Shown here: positions 7,936 through 18,186 of the stretch, piece by piece
Layout of the letters: every line of letters begins with the position of its first letter
Numbering within the stretch: position 1 is the stretch's first letter
Assembly (NCBI GenBank): GCA_005888095.1
Contig: VBKF01000092.1
Location: 613-64,612 of the forward strand
Reading direction: 5' to 3'
Origin: Deltaproteobacteria bacterium
GTDB lineage: Bacteria; Desulfobacterota; Binatia; DP-6
DNA: 64,000 bases
The notes under the pieces: generated by a model
Databases searched by the model: none
Told to the model about the DNA's origin: nothing
The model's input: the letters and a program-made list of their open reading frames with translations, nothing else
Translations under genes and position numbers: made by a program

Positions 7936-9753
7936 ATGGCGCGGCGGCGTGCCGCGCCCGGCTGGCGGCGGGTCGCCCTCACGGTTCTGCTCGCAGCCGT
8001 GATCGCCCCCGCCCTCGCGTCCGCGGACGAGGAGGCGACCCCGCGCCGTCGGCCGCCCCCGGCGCCGGCCGCGACCCCGCCCCCGGCGGCACCGCAGCCG
8101 CCGATCCCGGCGACGGAAGAGTCGACCGGGTTTGCGCGCTTTCTCGGTGGTCCCGAAGCGTTCGCACCTGAGCCCTGGGTGCCCCTCCCGGACCGCTGGC
8201 GGATCGGCTGGCCGCGCTACGAGCGCTATCCCGGCGCGGTCCACGAGGGCCCCTACGTGAGGGGGCGCTGGTGGGACCCGTACAACCTGAGCTTGCTCAA
8301 GGGCGATTACCCGATCCTCGGGCAGCACACCTTCTTCGTTTTCACCCTGCGCAGCGACACGCTGCTCGAAGGACGCCGGCTGCCCGTGGCGAGCGACGTG
8401 AGCTCGGCGCGGCCGGGCAGCGCCGGCGTCTTCGGGCGCGGCGAGCAGTTCCTGTTCGAGCAGAACTTCCTCGTCTCGCTCGAGCTGTTCCACGGGAGCG
8501 CGGGATTCAAACCGCGCGACTGGGAGCTCCGCGCGACGCCGGTCTTCAACGTGAACTACCTCGGGGCGGAGGAGCAGGGGGTAGTCGACATCGATCCGCG
8601 CCGGGGCACCGATCGTTTGGACGGGCACATCGCCTTCCAGGAGCTGTTCGGCGATCTCAAGCTTGCGGACGTGAGCCCCTACTACGACACCGTCAACTTG
8701 CGCAGCGGGATCCAGGACTTCACGAGCGACTTCCGCGGGTTCCTCTTCTCGGACTTCTCGCCGGGCGTGAAGCTCTCCGGGAACTACGCAGCGAACCGCA
8801 CGCAGTGGAACCTCGCGTACTTCCGGCAGCTCGACAAGGACACGAACAGCGGGCTCAACACGATCTTCCGCGACCGCAAGCAAGACGTCGCCATCGCGAA
8901 CCTCACCCGCCAGGACTTCATCTGGCCCGGTTACGCCGCGCAGCTGAGCCTGCATTACAGCGGGGATTTCGGGAGCCGGCACTTGGACGAGAACGGGTTC
9001 CTCGTTCGTCCCGCCCAGGTCGGAGACTCTGCGCCGCACCGAATTCGGGTGGGATACCTCGGGTGGACCGGCGACGGGCACATCGAGCGGTTCGGGATAA
9101 GCCACGCCTTCTTCGAGGCGATCGGTCGCGACAGTCACAACCCGATCGCACAACGCTCGCAGGACATCAATGCACAGATGGCTGCGATCGAGCTGTCCTA
9201 CGATCGCGACTGGCTCCGCTTCAAGACGTCCTTCTTCTGGGCGTCGGGTGACCCCCATCCCGAGGACGGCACTGCCCGCGGCTTCGACTCGATCTTCGAC
9301 AACCCGCTCTTCGTGGGGGGACCTTTCAGCTTCTGGCAGCGGCAGGGCATCAAGCTTCCGGGCACGAACGTGAACCTCGTGAACCGCTTCAGCCTGCTCC
9401 CGGATCTCCGGAGCAGCAAGGACGAGGGGCAGCAAAACTTCGTCAATCCGGGGATATTCATCTTCAACGTCGGCGTGTTCGGGCGTCTCACGCCGAAGCT
9501 GTCCTTCGACGCCAACGTGAACTACCTTCGCTTTCACGAGGTCGCCGTGCCGCAGCTCGTGCTGCTCCAGCGCCGGATCGGACACGACCTCGGCATCGAC
9601 TACAGCATCGGTCTCAGGTATCGCCCCCTTCTCATCGACAATATCATCATGGTGCTCGGCCTCGCCGGCTTCACGCCGCTCGACGGCTTTAGAGACATCT
9701 ATGGAAGCAAGACCCTGTTCCAGGCGTTCTGGGCGCTGACGCTGACGTACTAG
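7936..9753 (+). CDS. outer-membrane beta-barrel protein linked to multihaem cytochrome
   Basis: The protein is about 605 residues from the ATG at 7936. A signal peptide ([20 protein letters not shown], cleavage near ASA-DE) is followed by a proline-rich linker. A long beta-rich region then shows alternating aromatic and polar strands and ends in ALTLTY, whose terminal aromatic suits Bam-dependent outer-membrane insertion. I cannot place it in a named porin family. The next gene, a giant cytochrome, starts 2 bases later, so the pair is translationally linked. That suggests a porin-cytochrome-like conduit or an outer-membrane anchor. A GTG at 7888 is an alternative start, but ATG places the signal peptide correctly. 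Confidence 0.75.
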   Translation: MARRRAAPGWRRVALTVLLAAVIAPALASADEEATPRRRPPPAPAATPPPAAPQPPIPATEESTGFARFLGGPEAFAPEPWVPLPDRWRIGWPRYERYPGAVHEGPYVRGRWWDPYNLSLLKGDYPILGQHTFFVFTLRSDTLLEGRRLPVASDVSSARPGSAGVFGRGEQFLFEQNFLVSLELFHGSAGFKPRDWELRATPVFNVNYLGAEEQGVVDIDPRRGTDRLDGHIAFQELFGDLKLADVSPYYDTVNLRSGIQDFTSDFRGFLFSDFSPGVKLSGNYAANRTQWNLAYFRQLDKDTNSGLNTIFRDRKQDVAIANLTRQDFIWPGYAAQLSLHYSGDFGSRHLDENGFLVRPAQVGDSAPHRIRVGYLGWTGDGHIERFGISHAFFEAIGRDSHNPIAQRSQDINAQMAAIELSYDRDWLRFKTSFFWASGDPHPEDGTARGFDSIFDNPLFVGGPFSFWQRQGIKLPGTNVNLVNRFSLLPDLRSSKDEGQQNFVNPGIFIFNVGVFGRLTPKLSFDANVNYLRFHEVAVPQLVLLQRRIGHDLGIDYSIGLRYRPLLIDNIIMVLGLAGFTPLDGFRDIYGSKTLFQAFWALTLTY

Positions 9754-9755
9754 CC

Positions 9756-12700
9756 ATGCAGAGCCTACGACTCGCTGTGCTCGCCCCTCTCTTCACGCTT
9801 CTGGCATTGGCGAGTGGACGGGCGAACGAGTTCCTGCAGCAACAGAGCGAGGAGGAAGTCGCTCAGAAGAGCAGGGGCTGTCTCACGTGCCACACGCAGA
9901 CCGACTCGCCGACGATGCACGAATCACAGACGGTGCGGCTCGGATGCGTGGACTGCCACGGTGGGTCCGCGAAGGAGGCGCGCCCCGCCGGCGCGGCGCC
10001 AGCTGATGAGGTCTACGAGGCAACGAAGCGGCGGGTCCACGTCCTGCCGGCTCACCCCGTGCGCTGGCCCACGTCGGCAAACCCGGCGCGCTCGTACACG
10101 GCGCTGAATGACGAGCGCCCGGAGTTCGTCCGGTTCCTCAACCCGGGTGACCTCCGGGTCGCGGATGCCACGTGCGGCGCGGCGGGCTGTCACCCGTCGG
10201 AGGTCGCGCGCGTGCGATCGAGCATGATGACCCACGGCGCGATGCTGTGGGGTGCCGCTCTCTACAACAACGGGGCCTTCCCGTTGAAGAATGCACGCTT
10301 CGGGGAGAGCTACACCCCCGACGGCACGCCTCAGCGCCTGCAGACCATCCCGCCGCCCACCCCCGAGGAGACACGCCGCCTCGGCATCCTCCCCTTCCTC
10401 GATCCTCTGCCGCACTTCGAGATCACGCAGCCGGGCAACGTGCTGCGCGTCTTCGAGCGGGGCGACAACCGGCTGAGCATTCGTGGGCTTGGCACCGTCA
10501 ACCGCACCGATCCCGTCTTTCAGGGTCTCCAGCGAACGCGCTTGCTCGACCCGATGCTGTCGCTCCTTGGCACGAACGACAATCCCGGCGACTACCGCTC
10601 GAGCGGCTGCACGGCATGCCACGTCATCTACGCGAACGACCGCGACCCGTTCCACTCCGGGCCCTATGCCGAGCACGGTAACCGCGGCACCACGGCGACG
10701 GCCGATCCGACGATCCCGCACGGAGAGCCAGGCCATCCGATCCGACACGTCTTCACGCGGTCGATCCCGTCGAGCCAATGCATCGTGTGCCACGTGCACC
10801 CGGGCACCGCCTACGCGAACCAGTACCTCGGGTACATGTGGTGGGACAACGAGACGCACGGCGCCTTCATGTACCCTCGCGAGGAGGTCCATCCGACACC
10901 GGCGCAGGAACTTGCGAGCCTGGAGCGGAACCCCGAGGCGTCGGCGATGCGAGGGCTGTGGTCGGATCTCTATCCCGAGGCCATTAGCCATGCGGGAGAG
11001 GTCGCCGGACCCGACTTCCTCGCTCGTGCCGCCGACTCGAACCCCCGCATGCACCTCACGAAGTTCGCCGACTTCCACGGGCACGGGTGGGTGTTCCGCG
11101 CGGTCTTCAAGCACGACCGCAAGGGCCGCCTGCTCGACGCCCGCAGCGACGTCGTCCCTGACGTCACGCCGGAGAACACTCAGGTGGCCCTCGAGACGGC
11201 CGTCGAAGGCCGCCCGAACGGCGGCGCCGGCATCCCCGTGCACCTGAAGGACATCCACCTCGAGAAGGGCATGCATTGCGTCGACTGTCACTTCGAGCAG
11301 GACGTGCACGGCGACGGGAGGCTCCAGGGCGAGACGCGAAACGCCATCGAGATCGAGTGCGTCGACTGCCACGGGACCGTGCGCGGGCCGGCGACGCTCG
11401 GCACCTCCGGGCCGGCGGCACCGCCGGGGGGCACGGATCTCACCCTCGAGCGCACACCTTTCGGTACACCCGTCTTCGAGCGCCGGAGCGGCCGTATCAT
11501 CCAGCACTCACTGATCGATCCGGATCGGTCGTGGGAGGTCGTACAGGTGATCGACACCATCACGCCCGGCAACCGCCACTACAGCGAGCTCTCTGCGCTC
11601 GCCAAGACGATCCGTCGCGACGGGGAGACCTGGCGCGAGGTGCCGTCGAGCGCGCCGGACGTCCGCGCCGGCGCGCCCGACGCGCCGGTCTGGGGAACCA
11701 GGGCGCCCGAGCCGACCGGCTTGCCGGGCGAGACCCTCGCGCATCGCGACGATGACATGGCCTGCTACGCCTGCCACACCTCGTGGATGACGAGCTGCTT
11801 CGGCTGCCACCTGCCGATGCGGGCGAACCAGCGGCGGCCGCTGCTGCACTACGGGGGCGACTTCACGCGCAACTGGACCCAGTACAACTACCAAGTACTG
11901 CGCGACGACGTGTTCATGCTGGGTCGCGACGGATCCGTGAAGCGCAACAGGATCGCGCCCGTGCGCTCGTCGAGCGCGGTGCTCGTCGGCTCGCAGAACC
12001 TGAATCGGGAATGGTCCTACTCGCAGCAGCAGACCGTCTCGAGCGAGGGGTACAGTGGCCAGGCCTTCAATCCCCACTTCCCGCACGCAGTGCGGGCAAA
12101 GGAGACGAAGACCTGCGTCGACTGCCACGTGTCGGAGGCGGGCGACAACAATGCGTGGATGGCCCAGCTCCTCCTGCAAGGCACGAACTTCGTCAACTTC
12201 CTCGGTCGCTACGTCTACGTTGGCGAGGAGGATCACGGGCTCGAGGCGGTCGTCGTGACGGAGGCCGAGGAGCCCCAGGCGGTGATCGGCAGCCGGCTCC
12301 ACGCCCTGGCGTACCCTGATCGCTACCGCGCGCACCTCGGGCGCGGCCGCCGACTCGACGGCTCGTTGATGTACGAGCACCCGGGCCATGACATCTTCAT
12401 GCTCCCGTGGAGGCGCGAGAAGGTGCGGAACCTTCAGCTCCGCGGCGAATACCTGTACAGCGCCAACGGTCCTGGCGGGCTCCGCGTCTATGACGTCGCC
12501 GACATCGACAACAAGGCGACCGCAGAGCGCATCACCACGTCGATCCTCTCACCCCTCGGCCAGCGACTCTACGTGCGCACCCTGGACGCCGCAGCCGTGG
12601 TTTCGCCCTCCACCCTTGCCGTCGACCCGTCACGCCCCCACCTGCCACAGAACGAGGAGCAGGCGGTGCATCCCCTGTACGGCTACCTCTACGTGATCGA

Positions 12701-13616
12701 CGGGCAAGAGGGGCTGATCCTCACCGACGCCGGGACGCTCCTCGACGGCGACCCGGACAACAACTTTCTCGAGCGGACGCGCCTGGCCGACGGGACGACG
12801 GCGTTCAACCCCGAGGGGGCGCTCACCGGCGGCGTCAATGGCGCCATCGCCGGACATTACCTTTACGTCTGCACCGAGCGAGGCCTGGTCGTGGTGGACC
12901 TCGACGACCCTCTCCGGCCGCGCGTCGTGGCCCGGATCGGCGCGCCGGAACTGGTGGAGCCACGGGCGGTCGCCATCCAGTTTCGCTACGCCTTCGTCGT
13001 CGATGCCGAAGGGTTGAAGGTCATCGACGTGACCGATCCTGCACTGAGCCACCTCGTGCCCGGGGCGGCCGTCCCACTCGCCGACGCGCGGGACGTTTAC
13101 GTGGCGCGGACCTACTCCTACGTGGCGGCGAAAGCCCAGGGGCTCGTGATCATCGACGTCGAGCGGCCCGAGCACCCCTTCATCGATCAGGTCTACACGG
13201 CCGGTGGTCAGCTCAATGACGCCCGTGCCGTGAAAGTCGGCATGACCGACGCAAGCCTCTTCGCCTACGTGGCCGACGGGGTAAATGGCCTGCGGGTCGT
13301 CCAGCTCATGTCGCCGGAGACGCCGGGCTACACGGGCTTCAGCCCGCGGCCGCGGCCGGATCTGCCGGACCACGGCCTGATCGCAACTTACCGGACGCGC
13401 GGGCCGGCGGTGGCGCTCTCCAAGGGGCTCGACCGTGACCGCGCGGTCGACGAGAGCGGCCGCCAGGTCGCCGTCTTCGGACGGCGAGGTGCCCGGCCGT
13501 TCAACCTCGAGGAGCAGCGGCGGCTCTACCTGCGGGACGGCGCGGTCTACACGGTGCCCGAGCTGCGAACTGATCTGGACGTGCGCAGGCACTTCGGCGC
13601 GCCCCGGAGGCGGTGA
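9756..13616 (+). CDS. giant multihaem cytochrome c with LVIVD beta-propeller
   Basis: The 1286-residue exported protein has a signal peptide at residues 1-23. It has nine CXXCH motifs (CLTCH, CVDCH four times, CTACH, CIVCH, CYACH, CFGCH) plus one CX4CH (CGAAGCH), so up to ten haems. From about residue 888 to the end it has at least five LVIVD-type blades, such as [32 protein letters not shown] and [11 protein letters not shown], which fold as a propeller usually found in surface proteins. It begins 2 bases after the barrel gene. The likely role is long-range or extracellular electron transfer, or a large periplasmic oxidoreductase. Substrate and direction cannot be read from sequence. Confidence 0.85.
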   Translation: MQSLRLAVLAPLFTLLALASGRANEFLQQQSEEEVAQKSRGCLTCHTQTDSPTMHESQTVRLGCVDCHGGSAKEARPAGAAPADEVYEATKRRVHVLPAHPVRWPTSANPARSYTALNDERPEFVRFLNPGDLRVADATCGAAGCHPSEVARVRSSMMTHGAMLWGAALYNNGAFPLKNARFGESYTPDGTPQRLQTIPPPTPEETRRLGILPFLDPLPHFEITQPGNVLRVFERGDNRLSIRGLGTVNRTDPVFQGLQRTRLLDPMLSLLGTNDNPGDYRSSGCTACHVIYANDRDPFHSGPYAEHGNRGTTATADPTIPHGEPGHPIRHVFTRSIPSSQCIVCHVHPGTAYANQYLGYMWWDNETHGAFMYPREEVHPTPAQELASLERNPEASAMRGLWSDLYPEAISHAGEVAGPDFLARAADSNPRMHLTKFADFHGHGWVFRAVFKHDRKGRLLDARSDVVPDVTPENTQVALETAVEGRPNGGAGIPVHLKDIHLEKGMHCVDCHFEQDVHGDGRLQGETRNAIEIECVDCHGTVRGPATLGTSGPAAPPGGTDLTLERTPFGTPVFERRSGRIIQHSLIDPDRSWEVVQVIDTITPGNRHYSELSALAKTIRRDGETWREVPSSAPDVRAGAPDAPVWGTRAPEPTGLPGETLAHRDDDMACYACHTSWMTSCFGCHLPMRANQRRPLLHYGGDFTRNWTQYNYQVLRDDVFMLGRDGSVKRNRIAPVRSSSAVLVGSQNLNREWSYSQQQTVSSEGYSGQAFNPHFPHAVRAKETKTCVDCHVSEAGDNNAWMAQLLLQGTNFVNFLGRYVYVGEEDHGLEAVVVTEAEEPQAVIGSRLHALAYPDRYRAHLGRGRRLDGSLMYEHPGHDIFMLPWRREKVRNLQLRGEYLYSANGPGGLRVYDVADIDNKATAERITTSILSPLGQRLYVRTLDAAAVVSPSTLAVDPSRPHLPQNEEQAVHPLYGYLYVIDGQEGLILTDAGTLLDGDPDNNFLERTRLADGTTAFNPEGALTGGVNGAIAGHYLYVCTERGLVVVDLDDPLRPRVVARIGAPELVEPRAVAIQFRYAFVVDAEGLKVIDVTDPALSHLVPGAAVPLADARDVYVARTYSYVAAKAQGLVIIDVERPEHPFIDQVYTAGGQLNDARAVKVGMTDASLFAYVADGVNGLRVVQLMSPETPGYTGFSPRPRPDLPDHGLIATYRTRGPAVALSKGLDRDRAVDESGRQVAVFGRRGARPFNLEEQRRLYLRDGAVYTVPELRTDLDVRRHFGAPRRR

Positions 13617-13768
13617 GTGGTCTTCCTCGGAAGGATGCGATCGAGCCGGGCCACGCATTCCCGGCGCCACAGCCCCCGGCTGGATGGCACGGGATGTTCA
13701 GCCCTCCCACCACGTGACTCCCTCCCGCGACGCCGAGGAGCGGGGACCACGCCGGGTCGCGAGACAGG

Positions 13769-14233
13769 CTACCCCCTCACGTAGGCGTTCAGCCAGGAGA
13801 GATCCGACGAGGTCTGCCGCAGCCGCATCGCCATCACGGCGCACGCGTTCCGGTAGAACACGAGGGCGAGAGCGGGCCGCTCAACCAGCAGGTCCCGGAG
13901 TCCGACATAGGGTAGCCGCGCGACCTCGCTCGCCTCGCGCGCCCGTGCCGAGGCAGAGCGCTTCGCCTCGTCGAAGAAGGCGAGCTCCCCGAACGCGTCA
14001 CCGGGTCCGATGGTGGCGATCGCCGTCTCATCCCGTGCCTTCAGTATCTCGATCGTACCCCGTTCGAGGAGATACATCGCCTCCGGCTTGTCGTCTTCGC
14101 TGAAGACGAATTCTTGCGCCGCATAGCGCCGGCGGTCGACGAGTGCGTCGACCGCGGCGAGATCCTCGGGCGCGGCACCTCTCAGGAGATAGAAGGTCCC
14201 GAGCAGCTCGTGTCGGTCCATGCCGGGATGCAT
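13769..14233 (-). CDS. stand-alone cyclic nucleotide-binding domain protein
   Basis: The 154-residue protein is a single cNMP-binding domain. The barrel strands (FVFSEDDKPEAMYLLERGTI) lead to the cassette GDAFGELAFFDEAKRSASARA, which keeps the FGE motif and an RSA motif. A C-terminal helix follows with no DNA-binding domain. It starts at ATG 14233 (GGAAG upstream) or four codons later. It is divergent from the diaphorase operon whose second protein carries two more cNMP domains, so it may be a regulatory subunit of the same system. Ligand identity (cAMP, cGMP or another effector) cannot be read from sequence. Confidence 0.8.
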   Translation of the reverse strand: MHPGMDRHELLGTFYLLRGAAPEDLAAVDALVDRRRYAAQEFVFSEDDKPEAMYLLERGTIEILKARDETAIATIGPGDAFGELAFFDEAKRSASARAREASEVARLPYVGLRDLLVERPALALVFYRNACAVMAMRLRQTSSDLSWLNAYVRG

Positions 14234-14282
14234 ATCGTTCGCTTCCGGCGGCGGTCAAGATCGGCGCTGGTATGGACGGCGC

Positions 14283-14312
14283 TTGCGGCCGACCTCTGCG
14301 GGCGTCTATAAG
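14283..14312 (+). promoter_or_regulatory. possible promoter of the diaphorase operon
   Basis: TTGCGG (14283-14288) and TATAAG (14307-14312) are spaced by 18 bases and end 17 bases before the ATG at 14330. The -10 hexamer is a clear AT island in GC-rich DNA; the -35 is a partial match. Confidence 0.3.
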
Positions 14313-14329
14313 TCCGCGGCACGCCACCG

Positions 14330-16048
14330 ATGGAGCAGGGCGCCCGCCGCCGCATCGTGCAGGCTCTCGAGGAGGCGCAGCGCCATCACCAGGGCTACCT
14401 GCCACCATCCGTCCTGCGTACGCTCGCCGCTGAGCTCGGTGTCCCGAGCTACCACCTGTACGGCCTCGCGACATTCTTCCCGCACTTCCGACTCGAGCCG
14501 CCCCCGGTACTCGATGTCCGGGTGTGCGCGGACATGTCGTGCCGGCTGCGTGGGGGCACTGCGCTTCTCCGCGAGCTCGAAACCGCGGCAGCGACCCGGC
14601 CGTCGAACGAGGTCACTGTGACGACGGTCTCGTGCCTCGGGCGGTGCGACGGTGCGCCGGCGGCTGCCGTAAACGATCAGCCGTACTGGGGGCTCGCCGA
14701 CGGTCTCCGCACGGCCCTCGTTTGCGCCGTGCGGGAGAGCGCGCCCCTGCCGCGGCCGCCCTCTCTTACGCCGCTCAGCGGTCTGCGCGTGGATCCCTAC
14801 CAGCCGGGCGACGCGCGCTTTGCGGCGCTGCGGCGTCTCGTCGAGTCCGGCGAGGCGGCCACGGTCCTCGCCACGCTCAGGGCTGCCCAACTCCGTGGCA
14901 TGGGAGGCGCAGGTTTCAGCGCGGCGATCAAGTGGGAGGCTGTGCGCAACGCACCCGGGGACGAAAAGTACGTGGTCTGCAACGCGGACGAGAGCGAACC
15001 AGGGACCATCAAGGATCGAGGTATCCTCACCTCCGTGCCGCACCTCGTCGTCGAGGGCATGGCCGTGGCCGGTGTGCTCACCGGGGCAAGCCGCGGCATC
15101 ATCTACATCCGCCACGAGTACGGGCCGGAAGCGGAGATCCTGGCCCAGACTCTCGAGATGGCGCGTCGCGAAGGGGTTCTCGGCGAGCACGTGCTCGGCT
15201 CGTCCCACGCCTTCGACACCGAGATCTTCACGAGCCCGGGCGGCTACATCTGCGGGGAAGAGACTGCGCTCCTCGAGGTGATCGAGGGGCGGCGGGCGCA
15301 GCCGCGGCTGAAGCCGCCGTTCCCCGTCACGAGCGGGCTCTACGGCAAGCCCACCGTGATCAACAACGTCGAGACACTCGCGCATGTCCCCGCCATCCTC
15401 CTCAAGGGCGCCGAGTGGTATCTGGCGCAGGGAAGAGCCGGAGCACCGGGTATGAAGTTCGTCGGTGTGAGCGGACACGTCCGTCACCCGGGTGTCTACG
15501 AGATCGCACTCGGGACGACCCTGCGGGAGGTCATCGACCGGCACGCGGGCGGCATGCTGGACGGGCACGCGCTCAAGGCGGTGGCCCCCTCCGGTCCCTC
15601 GTCCGGGTTCCTCCCCGCGACGCTGGCCGACACGCCGGTGGAATGGGCGGCGCTTCAGAAGGCGGGATCGATGCTCGGGTCGAGCGCCGTCGTTGCGATT
15701 GGTGAGGGCACATGCATGGTCGACATGGCCCTCAACGTGGCGCGCTTCTTCGCCCGGGAGTCGTGCGGGAAGTGCTGGCCATGCCGGGTGGGCTCCGAGA
15801 AGATCGTGCAGATGCTCGAGGCGGTGACGGAAGGGACGGCGGCGGAGGGCGGCTTGGCCGCCATTGACGACTTGGCGTCGACGCTGCGCCTCACGTCCAT
15901 CTGTGGTCTCGGGCAGGTGGTGCCGAGCCCGATCGTCTCCGTGCTGCGTCATTTCCCCGACGAGGTGGATGCGCACTTGCTCGACCGCCGCTGCCCCGCG
16001 GGTACATGTCCGATGCGTCCCGGCTCGCAAATTGAAGGGATGAGATGA
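14330..16048 (+). CDS. fused NuoE-NuoF diaphorase (NAD(P)H dehydrogenase, HoxF-like)
   Basis: The 572-residue protein combines a NuoE thioredoxin-like [2Fe-2S] domain (cluster Cys66, Cys71, Cys102, Cys106) with a NuoF flavoprotein domain. The FMN/NADH loops are RGMGGAGFSAAIKW (189-202) and GGYICGEETALLE (304-316). The C-terminal [4Fe-4S] ligands are Cys479, Cys482, Cys485 and Cys525. This is the HoxF/diaphorase arrangement that oxidises NAD(P)H, or reduces NAD(P)+, and hands electrons to a ferredoxin-like subunit. That subunit is encoded next, with an ATGA stop/start overlap. No hydrogenase, formate dehydrogenase or other complex I genes are present, so the partner is probably the Fe-S/cNMP protein. 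Confidence 0.9.
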   Translation: MEQGARRRIVQALEEAQRHHQGYLPPSVLRTLAAELGVPSYHLYGLATFFPHFRLEPPPVLDVRVCADMSCRLRGGTALLRELETAAATRPSNEVTVTTVSCLGRCDGAPAAAVNDQPYWGLADGLRTALVCAVRESAPLPRPPSLTPLSGLRVDPYQPGDARFAALRRLVESGEAATVLATLRAAQLRGMGGAGFSAAIKWEAVRNAPGDEKYVVCNADESEPGTIKDRGILTSVPHLVVEGMAVAGVLTGASRGIIYIRHEYGPEAEILAQTLEMARREGVLGEHVLGSSHAFDTEIFTSPGGYICGEETALLEVIEGRRAQPRLKPPFPVTSGLYGKPTVINNVETLAHVPAILLKGAEWYLAQGRAGAPGMKFVGVSGHVRHPGVYEIALGTTLREVIDRHAGGMLDGHALKAVAPSGPSSGFLPATLADTPVEWAALQKAGSMLGSSAVVAIGEGTCMVDMALNVARFFARESCGKCWPCRVGSEKIVQMLEAVTEGTAAEGGLAAIDDLASTLRLTSICGLGQVVPSPIVSVLRHFPDEVDAHLLDRRCPAGTCPMRPGSQIEGMR

Positions 16049-18177
16049 GCGACCTCGTCGAGGCCACCATCGACGGGCAGACCGTCCGGATATCCCCCGG
16101 CACGACGATCTTCGATGCCGCTCGCCGGCTGGGCATCACGATTCCAACCGTCTGCCACCTGCCGCCACAGGAACCCGTCGGCGTGTGTCGCCTCTGCGTC
16201 GTGGACGTGGGGGAACGCGTCCTTGCCGCGAGCTGCGCCCGCGTGGTGACGTCGGGCATGAAGGTCGTGACCGAGAGCGAAACGATCACGACCGTCCGAC
16301 GCACGCTCGTCGAGCTCCTGCTGGCCGACCATGGTGCCCCGTGTGCCCGCCAGAAGGAGAGCGGCGACTGCGAGCTCGAGCTGCGCGCGCACGAGCTGGG
16401 TGCGCTACTGGGCCGCTACCGGCCCGGCCCGCCGCGGCGGCCCATCGCCGGCTGGGCCCCGCACGATGACTCGCACCCGAACATCGCCGTCGACCATACC
16501 GGCTGCATCGTCTGCGACCGGTGCGTTCGCGCCTGCACCGACATCGCGCACAACGACGTGATTGGCCGCGCCGGGAAGGGAAACGGGACGGTCATCACCT
16601 TCGACACCGGCCGACTCATGGGCGAGTCCAGCTGCGTGTCGTGCGGGGAGTGCATGGTGTCCTGCCCCACCGGCGCGCTCATGAACAAGGGGTTCGGCGA
16701 GGCGCGCATCCCGGGTCAGCCGGTCGCCCCCGAGGCGCTGATCGCGATCCGGGGACCGGACGGCGAGCGGTCGCTCTTCGACGGCATCTCGCCCGGGTTC
16801 CTCGCGAAGACGCTCGGACCTTGCCGCAATGACGGCGCCGTCGTCGAGCGGCGCTTCCGGGCCGGCGCGATCATCTGCCGGGAGGGCGACTTCGGCTCCA
16901 CGGCGTTCTACATCCGTACGGGCAGGGTGGGGGTTTCGATCACGACGCCGCTGTCACGGGTGCGAAACCCCGGCCCCCTCAGGCGGTTCGGCCTCAAGAT
17001 GAAGAGCCTGCTCGTGAGCGAACCGGAGAAGGACCACCGCGCCCGCCCCGGCTCGATGATCCCGATCGATGCGCCGGTCGACCTCCCGCGCGCGCACCCG
17101 GTGGCGGAGCTCGGGCCGGGCGATCTCTTCGGCGAGATGACCTGCCTCAACTTCTACCCGCGCTCGGCCACCGTGCGGGCGCTGGAGGACACGGTGGTGC
17201 TCGAGATGCTCCGCCCGGTCCTGCAGATCCTGCTCCGCTCGAAGAGCTTCCGGGCCCAGATGGATGCGGCATACCGGGCGCGTGCGCTCGAAACCCACCT
17301 CCGTAGCGTCCCGGTTCTCGCCGATCTCAGCCCGGACTTCATCGAACATCTCCGTGGGCGGGTGGAGCTGATGCCGCTCGCACCCGGGGAGGTGGTCTGT
17401 CGGCAGGGAGAGCCGGCCGACAGCTTCTATCTGGTGCGCCTCGGGTTCGTGAAGGTGAGCCAGCACTTCAAGGGAGGCAACCTGGTGCTCGCGTACCACG
17501 GCCGTGGCGACTTCTTCGGTGAGACGGCCTTGCTCAGCGGCGAGCCGCGCAACGCCACCTGCACGGCGGTCGATCACGTCGAGCTGGTCCGGATCGGCGC
17601 GGATGACTTCCACCTGATGCTCGAGCGCTACCCGTCGATCGCTCGCCAGTTCGCCGAGGAGGCCGCCCGCCGAAGTCAGCAGAGCCGCGAGCAGCAGGCG
17701 CTCTCGTCCAACATCGATGTCGAAGAGTTCCTCGAGCAGGGGCTGATGCAGGCACAAAGCCTCCTCCTCCTCGATCTCGACCGCTGCACCCGCTGCGATC
17801 TGTGTGTGAAGGCCTGTGCTGATGCCCACGACGGCGTCACCCGTCTCGTGCGCGAAGGCCTGCGCTACGACAAGTACCTGGTGGCGACCTCCTGCCGTCA
17901 GTGCCGGGACCCGCTGTGCATGATCGGATGTCCGGTGGGGTCCATCCGGAGGCGCGAAACCCTCGAGATCCAGATCGAGGACTGGTGTATTGGCTGCGGA
18001 GCCTGTGCCGAGAACTGCCCGTACGGGAATATCAACATGCACCTCTGCAAGAACCTCAGCCCGGATCAAGAGCCGAGCTGCGTGGTCGCCTGCCCGCATG
18101 GGGCGGCGATCCGGGTCGCCAACCCGCGCGAGTTCTTCGCTCACCGTCTCGCCGCTGAGCGCCCGGCGGATCCCTGA
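16045..18177 (+). CDS. Fe-S protein with two internal cNMP-binding domains (HoxU-cNMP-cNMP-DmsB-like fusion)
   Basis: The 710-residue protein has three parts. Residues 1-215 resemble HoxU or the NuoG N-terminus: [2Fe-2S] ligands Cys37/48/51/64, a degenerate His-Cys3 site (His96, Cys100, Cys109, with Gln103 where a Cys is usual) and two [4Fe-4S] sites (Cys154/157/160/164 and 197/200/203/207). Residues 252-545 hold two cNMP domains with cassettes GDLFGEMTCLNFYPRSAT and GDFFGETALLSGEPRNAT. The first has a ~50-residue insertion. Residues 575-690 carry 16 cysteines in DmsB/NrfC-type spacing, enough for four [4Fe-4S] clusters. It lies between the diaphorase and the haem b gene. It may be an electron wire controlled by cyclic nucleotide. 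Confidence 0.9.
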   Translation: MSDLVEATIDGQTVRISPGTTIFDAARRLGITIPTVCHLPPQEPVGVCRLCVVDVGERVLAASCARVVTSGMKVVTESETITTVRRTLVELLLADHGAPCARQKESGDCELELRAHELGALLGRYRPGPPRRPIAGWAPHDDSHPNIAVDHTGCIVCDRCVRACTDIAHNDVIGRAGKGNGTVITFDTGRLMGESSCVSCGECMVSCPTGALMNKGFGEARIPGQPVAPEALIAIRGPDGERSLFDGISPGFLAKTLGPCRNDGAVVERRFRAGAIICREGDFGSTAFYIRTGRVGVSITTPLSRVRNPGPLRRFGLKMKSLLVSEPEKDHRARPGSMIPIDAPVDLPRAHPVAELGPGDLFGEMTCLNFYPRSATVRALEDTVVLEMLRPVLQILLRSKSFRAQMDAAYRARALETHLRSVPVLADLSPDFIEHLRGRVELMPLAPGEVVCRQGEPADSFYLVRLGFVKVSQHFKGGNLVLAYHGRGDFFGETALLSGEPRNATCTAVDHVELVRIGADDFHLMLERYPSIARQFAEEAARRSQQSREQQALSSNIDVEEFLEQGLMQAQSLLLLDLDRCTRCDLCVKACADAHDGVTRLVREGLRYDKYLVATSCRQCRDPLCMIGCPVGSIRRRETLEIQIEDWCIGCGACAENCPYGNINMHLCKNLSPDQEPSCVVACPHGAAIRVANPREFFAHRLAAERPADP

Positions 18178-18186
18178 GGTCGTCCC

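Noticed and set aside
13617-13768. Possible terminator between the giant cytochrome and the cNMP gene
   Set aside because: Only short GC-rich repeats are seen; no stable stem followed by a T run could be supported.
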